Counted from the stretch's first letter, positions 14,710 through 23,674 are shown. The stretch: DNA of 64,000 nt from Pseudoduganella namucuonensis (GCF_900116645.1 NZ_FPBO01000016.1:1-64000), one strand, 5' to 3'. Notes: generated by a model from the letters alone, not told the origin. Numbers and translations: made by a program.

Positions 14710-15279
14710 CTAGGCCGCCTGGCCGGCCGCCATGCGCCGGCGCCACCACCACCACGACACCAGCGCGTTGACGAAGTAGCCCGCGTACAGCAGCGCGGTG
14801 AGCCGCAAGCCGCGGCTGAGGTAGAGCGGCACCGAGATCGCGTTCACCAGCAGCCACACGGGCCAGGTCTCGACGCGCCGCGCCATCAGCAGCAGCTGCG
14901 CGAGGATGCTGAAGGCCAGCACCGTGGAATCGACGAAGGGCGCGTAGGCGTTGGTGTAGCGGTGCAGCATCAGCCCGTAGGCGGCCGCGCCCGCCACGCC
15001 GGCCAGCGTCATCCACGCCATCGTCGCCGCCCGCACCGAGGCGATGGGCAGCGGCGCCCCGCCGCCGCCGCGCGCCCACTGGCGCCAGCCGATCAGGCAG
15101 GTGGCGATGAAAAACAGCTGCAGCGCCACGTCGGCGTACAGCTGGACGCCGTAGAACAGCGCAGAGAACAGGCCGCAGCCCAGCACGCCCAGCCACCACG
15201 AATGGATGTTGTTGCGGCCGGCCAGGACGATGGCCAGCGTCATCACCGCGTTCGCGGCCAGTTCCAGATGGGATGCCAA
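14710..15279 (-). CDS. pnuC: PnuC-like nicotinamide riboside/vitamin transporter
   Basis: An inner-membrane protein of about 189 residues with six to seven hydrophobic helices. Family signatures are NNIHSWWLGVLGCGLFSALF near the start, LYADVALQLFFIATCLIGWRQWA (the Y-D-x-x-L-Q plus W-x-x-W motif) and PVWLLVNAISVPLYLSRGL near the end. PnuC proteins carry out facilitated uptake of nicotinamide riboside, with related PnuT and PnuX carrying thiamine or riboflavin. The likely start is TTG at 15279, which has AAGGA about seven bases upstream. I saw no riboswitch in the 167 bases upstream and no nadR or thiamine gene nearby, so the vitamin cannot be assigned. Confidence 0.82.
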   Translation of the reverse strand: MASHLELAANAVMTLAIVLAGRNNIHSWWLGVLGCGLFSALFYGVQLYADVALQLFFIATCLIGWRQWARGGGGAPLPIASVRAATMAWMTLAGVAGAAAYGLMLHRYTNAYAPFVDSTVLAFSILAQLLLMARRVETWPVWLLVNAISVPLYLSRGLRLTALLYAGYFVNALVSWWWWRRRMAAGQAA

Positions 15280-15446
15280 GCGTGTTCCTTTGCGCGAGAT
15301 CCGGCCCGGCACTGCGCCGGATGCGGTGAGCCATTCTCGGCCAGGGCATGGCCAAACGCAACTGATACCGAACTGAGACCGCGCTGCCCTGTCCGCGGCG
15401 TCCCGGGCGGCCGATACTGCGGGCTGACCACCTCCGCCGCCCCATC

Positions 15447-16478
15447 ATGCACCTCGAACACGACGTCATCGCCTCCCCGCCCTGCCCCTCCCATGGCGGA
15501 CGGCGCTTCAACGGCCACCTGCCGATGAACCAGATCATGCACGTGGGCGACTACATCGTGTCCGACAACGGCCTGTTCTTCGCCACGCTGCAGGGCGACG
15601 GCACCGTGCGCGTGTACCGGGGCATCGACGCCACCGACGAGCAGGGCCTGCTGTGGAGCAGCCGCAAGGGCGGCGACCGGGGCCGCTACTTCGCGCTGGT
15701 GCAAAGCGACGGCAATTTCTGCATCTACCAGGGCGCCGACCTGGCGCACAACTGCGGCTGGCACTGGGGCACGCAGATCACGGCCCAGGGCCGGCGCTTC
15801 TACGCCGCCATGCAGGACGACGGCAACTTCTCGATCCGCGCCGGCGCCGGGCCGGACGACAGCCGCGGCGTGGTGTGGGCCTCCACCGTCACCGACCGCG
15901 TGCTCAGCATCGAGGAGGTGCTGCACATCGAATACGACTTCGGCAACGCCTGCGTGCTGCGCACCAGCCCGGCCAGCCAGTACAGCGAAACGGTCGTCAA
16001 CCCCGGCGCCGCCACCGCCGCGCGCACGCTGGCCGGCTCGGTGGCGGTGACGGAAACGTCGTCCTGGACCAACACCCCGGCCGCCGCGCTGGGGCCGGAC
16101 GTGGAGTACCGCCACGGCGTGCCGGCCGTGTCCGGCGACAGCTTCGTGATGTCGGACGAGCCGGTCGAGTACGTGGCCAACTGCGCCATCACGCGCCTGA
16201 CCGACTGGGCCTTCGACACGCCCTACAACGTGCCGCCGCGCGCCTCGGTGCGCGCCACCATCGCGCTGACGTACTCGACGGTGTCGGTGCCCTACGTGCT
16301 GGTCGGGCAATTGCGCTTCGAATCGGGCGCGCGGGTGGTGGGCGCCATCCGCGGCAACTACCTGGGCACCAACGCGCACAGCCTCACCGCCGGCTTCGTC
16401 CCGCACGACCCCGCGCCCAACCCCGCCAAGCGCATTTTGCGGCCCCTGCGGCCGCTGGCCGGGATCGTGGCGTATTGA
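15447..16478 (+). CDS. Bulb-type lectin fused to an aerolysin/natterin-like pore-forming domain
   Basis: A 343-residue protein with no signal peptide. Residues about 28-150 show three B-lectin (mannose-binding) subdomains, each with a G-D-G-x-x-x-(V/I)-Y type core: LQGDGTVRVYRG, VQSDGNFCIYQG and MQDDGNFSIRAG. Residues about 155-310 look like the aerolysin/ETX-MTX fold: strand-rich, Ser/Thr-rich amphipathic region TETSSWTNTPAAALGPD, a core PAVSGDSFVMS, and the late NVPPRASVRATI followed by STVSVPYVLVGQL, as in natterin-like proteins. Such proteins bind glycans and oligomerise into membrane pores. Export would need T6SS, lysis or an unusual route. The gene is 58 bases upstream of the XRE/ATPase gene on the same strand. 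Confidence 0.72.
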   Translation: MHLEHDVIASPPCPSHGGRRFNGHLPMNQIMHVGDYIVSDNGLFFATLQGDGTVRVYRGIDATDEQGLLWSSRKGGDRGRYFALVQSDGNFCIYQGADLAHNCGWHWGTQITAQGRRFYAAMQDDGNFSIRAGAGPDDSRGVVWASTVTDRVLSIEEVLHIEYDFGNACVLRTSPASQYSETVVNPGAATAARTLAGSVAVTETSSWTNTPAAALGPDVEYRHGVPAVSGDSFVMSDEPVEYVANCAITRLTDWAFDTPYNVPPRASVRATIALTYSTVSVPYVLVGQLRFESGARVVGAIRGNYLGTNAHSLTAGFVPHDPAPNPAKRILRPLRPLAGIVAY

Positions 16479-16536
16479 TATCAATGCGCAAGCCAGTGCG
16501 CGCCCGCCGTCCGGCCGGTGATATAGTGGCACGGCC

Positions 16537-19500
16537 ATGCATCCCGACACGACGCAAGTTGACAACATTGAAACACCGCCGCCGCAGGACGGCCGCGTGC
16601 TGCTGGACGCCGCCCTGCTCAAGCGCCTGCGCAAGGCGCGCGGACTGAGCCAGGAGGCGCTGGCCGACCTGTGCTTCCAGCGCCAGCTGTGCGTGTCGAT
16701 CGCGTCGATCAAGCGCGCCGAGACCGGCAAGATCGTGCTGTACCGCACCGCGCGCCACCTGGCGCAGGTGTTCAACGTGGCGCTGGACCAGATGATGGCC
16801 GGCGCCGGCCCGGCCGCCCCGGCCGACCCCGGCGCCACCGACGACGTCCCGCCCGCCGCCCTGCCCGCCCGCATCGCGGCCGCCCTGGCGGCGAACGCCC
16901 TGGACCACACTTTCCCCGTCGCGTCCCCGTCCACCGGCGCCGCCGTGCACGCGGCCTGGCCGGACGACGGCGTCGCCCAAGTCCGCCCGGCGGCGGCCGT
17001 GGCCGACGATGTGGTGCGCTACGTGGTCATGCTGCACGTGGAGCTGGCCACCCCGCCCCGGCCGGACAGCCTGGCCGTGCGCGACATCGCCGGCGTGGTC
17101 CAGCAGTTCGGCGGCCGCATGGTCGCGCTGCGGGACCGCCAGCTGTCCGCCGTGTTCGGCCTGCCGCAGGCCTACCGCAGCGACGCCGAGCGCTGCATGC
17201 GCTGCGCCATCGAACTGAACCGCCACCTGCTGACCCACGGCGGCCGCGCCATGGCGCTGCGGCTGGCGCGCTGGGAATACGGCGCCGCCGAGGGCCGCGC
17301 GCCGGACCTGCGCCTGCCCGGCGCCGGCGGCCGCCAAGCCCAGCCCCAGGCCCAGGCGCACACCGTGCTGCCCTTCCGCCTGCCGCTGTACGTGGCGCGC
17401 AACCTGCTGCCGCTGCTGGACCAACGCTTCCTGTTCGAGGAGTGCCCCGCCGGCCACGCCAGGGAGCTGGCCGGCTACCTGGCCTTCAGCAAGCCGGCCG
17501 CCAGCGACGCCAGCCGGCTGCCGCCGCTGATCGGCCGCTACGCCGAGACGCGCCAGTTCAAGGCGGTGGCCGAAAGCGTGGTCGAGAGCCAGTGCGGCCA
17601 CGTCGTCTACCTGCGCGCCATGGCCGGCGTGGGCAAGAGCCGGCTGGCGCAGGAATTCGCCGACATCGCGCGCCAGCAGGGCATGCGCTGCCACCGCGCC
17701 GAGGTGCAGGACGCCGGCGCCGAGCACGGCTGGCGCGCGCCGCTCGAACAGCTGGCGCGCAGCCTGCTGGGCCTGGGCGCGCCGACGGCCTCGCCGGGGC
17801 CGCAGGCGCCCGCCAACTCGCAGGCCATCGCCGAGATGGTGGCGCGGCTCTACCTGCCGGCCGACACCGCGCTGTTCTACCACGTGCTGACGGGCGTGCG
17901 CCTGAGCGGGGAGCAGGAGGCGCTGTATTCGGCCATGAGCCATGAGGTGCGCGAACAGGGCTGGGCCCAGGCGCTGCGGGTGCTGGTGCTGCGCCTGGCC
18001 ATGACGGAGCCGCAGTTGATCGCGCTGGAGGACGTGCACTGGGGCGACCCCTACCTGTTCGAGGCGCTGGGCCCCTTGCTGGCGCTGTCGCGCGAGGCGC
18101 CGGTGCTGTGGGTGGTCACGTCCCGGGTCGAGAACGATCCGCTGGAAACGGCGCTGCGCCAGCAGATGGACGACCTGGGCCTGACCGTGTTCGACCTGGC
18201 GCCGATGGCGGCGCGCGAGGCGGCGGCGCTGGCCGACCAGTTCGGCGACGTCGATCCGGCCTACCGCCGGCGCTGCGTCGAACGCGCGCAGGGCAACCCC
18301 CTGTTCCTGACCCAGCTGCTGGCCAGCCCCGGCCAGCACTTGCCGGACAGCCTGAAGCACCTGATCCAGGCCCGCCTGGACGGCCTGCCGCCGGCGCAGA
18401 CGCGGGCGCTGCGCATGGCCGCCGTGCTGGGCGCCCGCTTCCAGCTGGACCTGCTGCGCGACGCGCTGGGCCAGCCGGACTACGCGCCGCGGGACGGCCG
18501 CGACAGCCTGCTGCGGCCGGCCGGCGGCGGCGAGTACGGCTTCGTGCACGACCTGGTCATGCACTGCATCTACGACACCATCGACCCCTCGCAGCTGCGC
18601 CAGCTGCACAAGGTGGCGGCCGAGGCCTGGCGCACGCGCGACGCCGCGCAGTGCGCGCACCACCTGTACCGCGCCAACGACGCCGGCGCGCTGGACATGA
18701 TGCTGGCCGCCATCCGGGGCCGGCTGGAGCGGCACCAGTTCGAGGCCGCTCTGGACCTGACGGCGGCCTGCAACGCGGCCGACTCCACCAGCTTCAGCAG
18801 CTTCCCGCTGGCCCTGCTGCGCGCGCACGCCAGCGCCGGCATGGGCCACATGGGCAACGCGCGCCAGTACTACCGGCACGCGATGATGCTGGCCGGGCGC
18901 CCTGCCGACCGGATCGAGGCCGTGATCGGCCTGGCCGGCGCGCTCAACATCCTGGAGGAGCTGGAGGAGGAGGAGCGGCTGCTGGACGAGACCGTGCCGC
19001 TGGCGCTGGAGATCGGCGCAGAGGCGGCGCTGGGCAAGCTGCTCTACCTGAAGGGCAATATCTACTTCCCGCGCGGGAACTACGCCGAGTGCCGCCGCTA
19101 CCACGAGGACGCGGCGCGCTACGCGCAGGCCAGCGACACCAGCGAGACCCAGGCGCGCGCGCTGAGCGGCGTGGGCGACTCGTACTACGCCCAGGGCCGC
19201 ATGCGCAAGGCGCACGAGCTGTTCGGCCAGTGCCTGGCCATGTGCGAACGGCACCGCTACGTGCACATCGAGGCGTCCAACCGCGCCGCGCTGGGCTCGA
19301 CCCGCATCTACCTCGGCGACGCCGCCGGCGCCGCGCGCGACGCGCTGGCCTCGGCCGCCATCGCGCGCCAGGTCGGCAACCAGCGCGCCGAGACCTTCGC
19401 CCGCATGACGGCCGGCTGGGCGCTTGTGGCCGACGGCCGGCTGGACCAGGCCTCGCAAGAGGTCGAACACGGCCTGGACCTGGCGCGCGCGCTGGGCAGC

Positions 19501-20019
19501 TCCCGCTTCGAAACTTTCCTGATGGAGAGCCAGGCCCGCGTCACCTGGCTGCGCGGCGACCACGCGCGGGCGGAGCGGCAGATCCTGGCCACCGCGCAGC
19601 AGATGGAGCGGCTGCGATTGCAGAACTTCATCGGCCCCTGGGTGCTGGGCACGCTGGCGCTGTTCACGCGCGACCCCGCCACGCGCAAGCGCGCGCTGCT
19701 GCAAGGCGCGGCCCACCTGACGCGCGACTGCCTGGCGCACAACGGCTACCGCTTCCACCTGAGCGCGGCCGAGGTCTCGCTGCTGGACGGCGACACCGTG
19801 GCGGCCGAGTTCTACGCGGACCAGCTGGCGGCCTACGCGGCGCAGGAAAGCTGCGCCTGGATCGCGCACCACACCGAGTTGATACGCGTGTACGCCCAAT
19901 GGCTGCGCGCGCCGGGCGACGCGCCGCGGGCCCGCCTGCGCGCCCTGCATCGGCAATCCGCCGACTACGGCTACACCCAGGCCGCGCCGCGCCTGCACCT
20001 CGCCCTGCAATCGATGTAG
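16537..20019 (+). CDS. Large XRE-HTH / degenerate cyclase / ATPase / TPR regulator
   Basis: A 1160-residue cytoplasmic protein. Residues about 22-80 form an XRE helix-turn-helix (LLKRLRKARGLSQEALADLC). Residues about 160-290 resemble a worn-out class III nucleotide cyclase domain (HV-ELATPPR, FGGRMVALRDRQLSAVFGLP, AERCMRCAIEL) lacking the metal aspartates. Residues about 320-650 are a STAND/LuxR-type ATPase: Walker A AGVGKSRLAQEF at about 363 and Walker B LIALEDVHWGD at about 495. The remaining 450 residues are TPR-like repeats. The plan resembles SARP/MalT-like signalling ATPases that open on ligand binding. ATG at 16537 lacks a clear Shine-Dalgarno. Its position behind the lectin-pore gene suggests regulation of that gene, but this is inference. 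Confidence 0.85.
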   Translation: MHPDTTQVDNIETPPPQDGRVLLDAALLKRLRKARGLSQEALADLCFQRQLCVSIASIKRAETGKIVLYRTARHLAQVFNVALDQMMAGAGPAAPADPGATDDVPPAALPARIAAALAANALDHTFPVASPSTGAAVHAAWPDDGVAQVRPAAAVADDVVRYVVMLHVELATPPRPDSLAVRDIAGVVQQFGGRMVALRDRQLSAVFGLPQAYRSDAERCMRCAIELNRHLLTHGGRAMALRLARWEYGAAEGRAPDLRLPGAGGRQAQPQAQAHTVLPFRLPLYVARNLLPLLDQRFLFEECPAGHARELAGYLAFSKPAASDASRLPPLIGRYAETRQFKAVAESVVESQCGHVVYLRAMAGVGKSRLAQEFADIARQQGMRCHRAEVQDAGAEHGWRAPLEQLARSLLGLGAPTASPGPQAPANSQAIAEMVARLYLPADTALFYHVLTGVRLSGEQEALYSAMSHEVREQGWAQALRVLVLRLAMTEPQLIALEDVHWGDPYLFEALGPLLALSREAPVLWVVTSRVENDPLETALRQQMDDLGLTVFDLAPMAAREAAALADQFGDVDPAYRRRCVERAQGNPLFLTQLLASPGQHLPDSLKHLIQARLDGLPPAQTRALRMAAVLGARFQLDLLRDALGQPDYAPRDGRDSLLRPAGGGEYGFVHDLVMHCIYDTIDPSQLRQLHKVAAEAWRTRDAAQCAHHLYRANDAGALDMMLAAIRGRLERHQFEAALDLTAACNAADSTSFSSFPLALLRAHASAGMGHMGNARQYYRHAMMLAGRPADRIEAVIGLAGALNILEELEEEERLLDETVPLALEIGAEAALGKLLYLKGNIYFPRGNYAECRRYHEDAARYAQASDTSETQARALSGVGDSYYAQGRMRKAHELFGQCLAMCERHRYVHIEASNRAALGSTRIYLGDAAGAARDALASAAIARQVGNQRAETFARMTAGWALVADGRLDQASQEVEHGLDLARALGSSRFETFLMESQARVTWLRGDHARAERQILATAQQMERLRLQNFIGPWVLGTLALFTRDPATRKRALLQGAAHLTRDCLAHNGYRFHLSAAEVSLLDGDTVAAEFYADQLAAYAAQESCAWIAHHTELIRVYAQWLRAPGDAPRARLRALHRQSADYGYTQAAPRLHLALQSM

Positions 20020-20310
20020 ACCCGCCCAAACCCGCGCCCGCCGAACTGGACCTGCTGCAAACGCTGTGGCCCCTGGGTTCTGCCACCGTCAAGCAGGTGC
20101 ACGAGGCGATGCGGCTGGAGCGGCCGGACGTGGCCTACGGCACCGTGCTGCGGCTGATGCAGATCATGCACGGCAAGGGCCTGCTGATACGGGACGAAAG
20201 CCAGCGCTCTCACACCTACGCGCCGCCCAGGCCAAGGACGCGATGCAGACCAATATGCTGCAGTACCTGCTGCAGCGCGCCTTCGCCGGCTCGGCCAAGG
20301 CGCTGGTGCT
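20020..20310 (+). pseudogene. blaI: Decayed BlaI/MecI-type repressor (no start codon, one frameshift)
   Basis: Immediately after the preceding stop, one frame reads DPPKPAPAELDLLQTLWPLG then TVKQVHEAMRLERPDVAYGT and MHGKGLLIRDESQRSHTYAP. This is a near-consensus BlaI/MecI winged helix. There is no in-frame ATG, GTG or TTG ahead of it. At about 20222-20226 one C appears to be lost; shifting frame restores AAQAKDAMQTNMLQ, LLQRAFAGSAKALVLAAL, the usual BlaI dimerisation tail. That restored frame then runs directly into the M56 peptidase gene. The repressor is therefore probably non-functional: start missing, frame broken, end fused to its neighbour. Confidence 0.75.
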
Positions 20311-21415
20311 GGCCGCGCTGCTGGCGTGCCTGGCCTGGCCCGCGCTGCAGCTGGCGCGGCGGCTGATGGACGCGTCGGCCGGCACCGATTCCAGCGCGCT
20401 GGCGGAGGCGCTGCCTTCCGCCGCCGGCATGCACGTGCTGGACGCCATGGGCCGCCACCTGGAATTGCTGGTGGGCACCTGGGCGCTCAGCATCGCCGTG
20501 CTGAGCCTGCGCGCCGGCGCCGGCCTGGCCTGGATCGCGCGCACCGCGCGCCATGGCGGGCCCGATCCGCACTGGCAGGAACGCCTGTCCCGGCTGGCGC
20601 TGCGCTTCGGCGTGCGGCGCCCCGTGCGGCTGCGCGTGTCGGACGCCCTGGCCAGCCCGGTCACGGCCGGCTGGTGGCGGCCCGTGGTGCTGGTGCCGGG
20701 CGCGCTGCTGACCGGCATGCCGCCCGACCTGCTGGAAGCGCTGCTGGCGCATGAATTGGCGCACGTGCGCCGCCACGACTACCTGGTCAACCTGCTTCAG
20801 AACGCGGTCGAGATCCTGCTGTTCTACCACCCCGCCGTGTGGTGGCTGTCCAGCCGTATCGCCGAGCGCGAACTGATCGCGGACGATATCGCGGCAAGCA
20901 AGCTCGGCGAACCGCGGCGCCTGGCCCTTGCCCTTTCGGAGCTGGAACGTCTCCAGTTCTCAACACAGCAACTGGCTCTCGCAGCCAATGGAGGAGATCT
21001 CATGGAACGCATCAAACGCCTGTTACGTCCCGAAGCGCAAGGCGCCAACTGGAAGGCCGCCATTCCCGCGCTCGGCCTGGCCGTCGCCTGTTTCGGCGGG
21101 CTCGCCAACGCCACGGCGGAAACCAAGGCCGTCAAGGCGGACGTCCGCGCCGTGGTCGACTTCAATTCATGCGCCAAGCCGAAATGGCCGGAGGCCTCGC
21201 TGAAAGCCGAGGAAACCGGCTCCGTCACGCTGAAGTTCCTGATCGGCGAGGACGGCAAGGTGGTCGATTCCACCGTCGACAAATCCAGCGGCCACCCGGC
21301 GCTGGACGAGGCGGCGCGCGAAGGCATCCGGCAGTGCGCCTTCAAGCCGGGCACCAGCAAGGGCAAGCCGGTGCGGTCCTGGATGAAGATGCGATACGTC
21401 TGGGAATTGAAGTAA
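20243..21415 (+). CDS. BlaR1/M56-type membrane zinc peptidase fused to a TonB C-terminal domain
   Basis: A 390-residue product from the ATG at 20243, read in the same frame as the BlaI tail. Residues about 1-25 are BlaI remnant, which here merges into a hydrophobic helix (ALVLAALLACLAWPALQLA). Further hydrophobic segments precede the M56 core: LLEALLAHELAHVRRHDYLV with HELAH at 170-174, then AERELIADDIAA supplying the third zinc ligand. After a membrane segment the C-terminal 85 residues are a TonB/energy-transducer domain (GSVTLKFLIGEDGKVVDSTV, ending MRYVWELK). M56 proteins with BlaI normally sense beta-lactams or envelope damage and cleave the repressor. Here the repressor is broken, so signalling may be lost. 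Confidence 0.78.
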   Translation: MQTNMLQYLLQRAFAGSAKALVLAALLACLAWPALQLARRLMDASAGTDSSALAEALPSAAGMHVLDAMGRHLELLVGTWALSIAVLSLRAGAGLAWIARTARHGGPDPHWQERLSRLALRFGVRRPVRLRVSDALASPVTAGWWRPVVLVPGALLTGMPPDLLEALLAHELAHVRRHDYLVNLLQNAVEILLFYHPAVWWLSSRIAERELIADDIAASKLGEPRRLALALSELERLQFSTQQLALAANGGDLMERIKRLLRPEAQGANWKAAIPALGLAVACFGGLANATAETKAVKADVRAVVDFNSCAKPKWPEASLKAEETGSVTLKFLIGEDGKVVDSTVDKSSGHPALDEAAREGIRQCAFKPGTSKGKPVRSWMKMRYVWELK

Positions 21416-21435
21416 GGCCCGGTCCGGGTCGACGT

Positions 21436-21723
21436 TCAGGCGATCGACGCGAACCGTTCAATGGCGGGCTGCGGACGACGTTCGGCATGCCACAAATCGT
21501 AGTCCGCCTGGGCCGCAAGCCATACCCGCGCCTTGCCCACGCCCGCCCGCTCCAGGCGTACAGCCAGATCCGGACTGATGGGCGCCCGGCCATGCATAAT
21601 GCGAGACAGGGTTTCACGCGCCAGCCCCAGCCGGCGCGCGAACTCCGTTCCACTCATGTTCAATGCGGGCAGCACATCCTCCAGCAAAATTTCGCCCGGA
21701 TGGGGAGGATTGAATTGAGTCAT
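21436..21723 (-). CDS. higA: HigA-family antitoxin
   Basis: A 95-residue XRE protein. The N-terminus FNPPHPGEILLEDVLPALNM is the standard HigA/VapI opening, followed by a helix-turn-helix (TEFARRLGLARETLSRIMHG) and the family segment SPDLAVRLERAGVGKARVWL. It binds and neutralises the HigB nuclease and represses the operon. It starts 12 bases after the toxin stop on the same strand, the usual higB-higA order with toxin first. The length is slightly short but complete. Confidence 0.93.
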   Translation of the reverse strand: MTQFNPPHPGEILLEDVLPALNMSGTEFARRLGLARETLSRIMHGRAPISPDLAVRLERAGVGKARVWLAAQADYDLWHAERRPQPAIERFASIA

Positions 21724-21735
21724 GACGCCCCCCTC

Positions 21736-22020
21736 TCAGTGGTAATCCAGATAGTCCAGCATTTCCACATCCGTCCCGGAAAATCGAAAAATCAATCGCC
21801 AGTTGCCGGTGACGGTGAGCGACCACCAGCCCTGCAGGCGCCCGTGTAATGGATGCAGGCGCCAGCCAGGAATATCGAGCTCATCTGGCGCTCTTGCCCG
21901 GGCAATGAATAGCAGCATGCGCGCCAACCGTTTGGCGTGCGCGGGCAAGATTCCCTTTGTCGAGCCTGTTTCGAAGAACGCCTGCAAGCCTTTGTGCCGG
22001 AAGCTCTTGATCATATCCAT
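21736..22020 (-). CDS. higB: HigB-family RelE/ParE-type toxin
   Basis: A 92-94 residue ribosome-dependent mRNA endonuclease of the HigB group. Conserved parts are IKSFRHKGLQAFFETGSTKGI, the internal GWRLHPLHGRLQGWWSLTV and GNWRLIFRF, which supplies the catalytic Arg, and the end DYLDYH. Two ATG codons (22020 and 22014) are possible starts. With higA it forms a complete, apparently intact type II module. It stands between an M56 peptidase gene and a TPR-methyltransferase gene, with no other mobile-element sign. Confidence 0.92.
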   Translation of the reverse strand: MDMIKSFRHKGLQAFFETGSTKGILPAHAKRLARMLLFIARARAPDELDIPGWRLHPLHGRLQGWWSLTVTGNWRLIFRFSGTDVEMLDYLDYH

Positions 22021-22098
22021 TGTGACGCATTACATCACACCTCGCAAGAAGCAAAGCACCACTGTGCGACGCTTGCGTCCGCCCCACGTTGAGTGAAG

Positions 22099-23616
22099 TC
22101 AAAGCTGCTTGGCAAGGACGGCGACGAGGCCGGGGATGTCCCGGCCCTCGTCCTGGCGCAGGGTGGCGGGGGCGAGGCTGTGGACGGTATAGCCGTGCGC
22201 CCGCGCCAGCGACCACAGATAGGCCTCGGAGTGGGCGTAGCGGCCGGAGGGCTGCAAGGCGTAGTCGCCCGCGTCCAGGCGCTCCACCGAGAAGGCGAAC
22301 AGGCCGCCGCCCCGCAGCGCTTGCCGCGCGGCGCGGAACACCGGCTGCAAATCGCCAAGGTACACGAACACGTCGGCGGCCACCGCCAGGCCGAATGCGC
22401 CCGGGCTGTCGTGCAGGTATTCGACGACGTCGCCGCATGCCAGTTCGTCGTAGACGTCGCGGCGGCGCGCCAGCTCCAGCATCCGCGGCGACAGGTCCAC
22501 GCCCGCCAGCGCGCGCGCATGGGGGCGCAGCAGCGGGCCGCAAAGGCCGGTGCCGCATCCCAGGTCGATCGCGTCGACCGGCGCCGCGCCGAGATGCGCT
22601 TGCAGCGCCTGCGCCAGCAACCGCGGCACGCGGTATTGCAGCACGTCCTGCAGGTGGTGGTCGAAATCGTCCGCGTACTGGTCGAACAGCGCCGCCACGT
22701 ATTGCGGCGGCGGCGCTGCGGGCGCCTCCCGCTCGCCCAGCGCGGCCAGCTGGTAGGCGACCGACGCCGCGTCCGCCCCGCAGGCCAGCGCGTCGCGGTA
22801 GGCCGCCACCGCCTCGTCGTTGCGCTTCAGCGCGCGCAGCGCGTTGGCCCGGTGCAGCCGCGCCGGCGCGCTGCCGGGATCCAGGCGCAGCGCGTGCTCG
22901 TGGCGCTCCAGCGCCTCCTTGTATTCGCCCATGCGCTGCATCAGGGTCCCGTAGCCGCTCCACGCCTCCGCGTAGTCCGGATTGAGCTCGATGGCCTTGC
23001 GGTAGGCGTCCTTCGCCTCCTCGTGGCGTCCCTGGCTTTGCAAGGCGACCGCCGCGCCGCAGTAGGATTCGGCGTGGCCTGGACGCAGCGTCAGCGCCTG
23101 GCCGAAACTGTCCAGCGCCTCCCCGCCCCGTCCCAGCAGATGCAGCGCGACGCCGCGGTTGCACAGCGCCTCCGGGTAGGCGCCCCGCAGCGCCAGCGCC
23201 GCGTCGTAGCTGGCCAGCGCCTCCTCCGCGCGGCCCAGCCGGCGCAGCGCGTTGCCCCGGTTGGCCAGCGCCATCGGGTAGTCCGGTTGCAGGGCCAGCG
23301 CGCGCTCGTAGCTGGCCAGTGCCTCCTCGTGGCGCCGCATGTCCTGCAGGGCCGCGCCCAGGTTGCAGTGCGCCGCCGCCTTGCCGGCGTCGACGGCGAT
23401 GGCCCGGCCGATCAGTTCGACCGCCGCCTCCGGCGCCCCGCCCTGCCGCGCCAGCACGCCCATCATGTGCAGCGCGTCGAAATTGGCCGGCTCGCGCCGC
23501 AGCACCTCCGCATACAGCGTCTGCGCTTGCGACAGATCGCCGCGCTGGTGCAGCGCCACGGCCTGTTGCAGCAATTGGCCGGCATGGGGGGAACTGGAGG
23601 TCATCGCGATCGCCAA
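22099..23616 (-). CDS. TPR-repeat protein with C-terminal SAM-dependent methyltransferase
   Basis: A 505-residue cytoplasmic protein. Residues about 10-290 are eight or so canonical TPRs (for example AHCNLGAALQDMRRHEEALASY, shortened here to LGAALQDMRRHEEALAS; others repeat at 34-residue spacing). Residues about 310-500 are a class I methyltransferase: motif I AIDLGCGTGLCGPLL near 346-358, then LAGVDLSPRMLELA and VAADVFVYLGDL. The start at 23616 could alternatively be the next Met four codons on. The substrate is unknown; the TPRs probably select a protein or glycan partner. It is divergent from the epimerase gene, sharing a 92-base gap that holds a perfect 24-base palindrome. Confidence 0.88.
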   Translation of the reverse strand: MAIAMTSSSPHAGQLLQQAVALHQRGDLSQAQTLYAEVLRREPANFDALHMMGVLARQGGAPEAAVELIGRAIAVDAGKAAAHCNLGAALQDMRRHEEALASYERALALQPDYPMALANRGNALRRLGRAEEALASYDAALALRGAYPEALCNRGVALHLLGRGGEALDSFGQALTLRPGHAESYCGAAVALQSQGRHEEAKDAYRKAIELNPDYAEAWSGYGTLMQRMGEYKEALERHEHALRLDPGSAPARLHRANALRALKRNDEAVAAYRDALACGADAASVAYQLAALGEREAPAAPPPQYVAALFDQYADDFDHHLQDVLQYRVPRLLAQALQAHLGAAPVDAIDLGCGTGLCGPLLRPHARALAGVDLSPRMLELARRRDVYDELACGDVVEYLHDSPGAFGLAVAADVFVYLGDLQPVFRAARQALRGGGLFAFSVERLDAGDYALQPSGRYAHSEAYLWSLARAHGYTVHSLAPATLRQDEGRDIPGLVAVLAKQL

Positions 23617-23674
23617 AACGGGAAAAGCAGCACATTAACAGAACTGGCTTTGACTTGGCACGGCTTTCATTCTA

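Noticed and set aside
16384-20010. A 1208-codon open frame on the minus strand opposite the XRE/ATPase gene
   Set aside because: It is antisense to a protein with clear domains. Its translation is Arg/Gly/His/Gln/Val-rich, typical of the shadow frame in high-GC DNA, and it has no recognisable motif.
20066-20242. Extra N-terminal 59 residues for the M56-TonB protein
   Set aside because: The sequence is the blaI winged-helix DNA read in the wrong frame; translated residues are Ala/Gly/Arg-rich without similarity.
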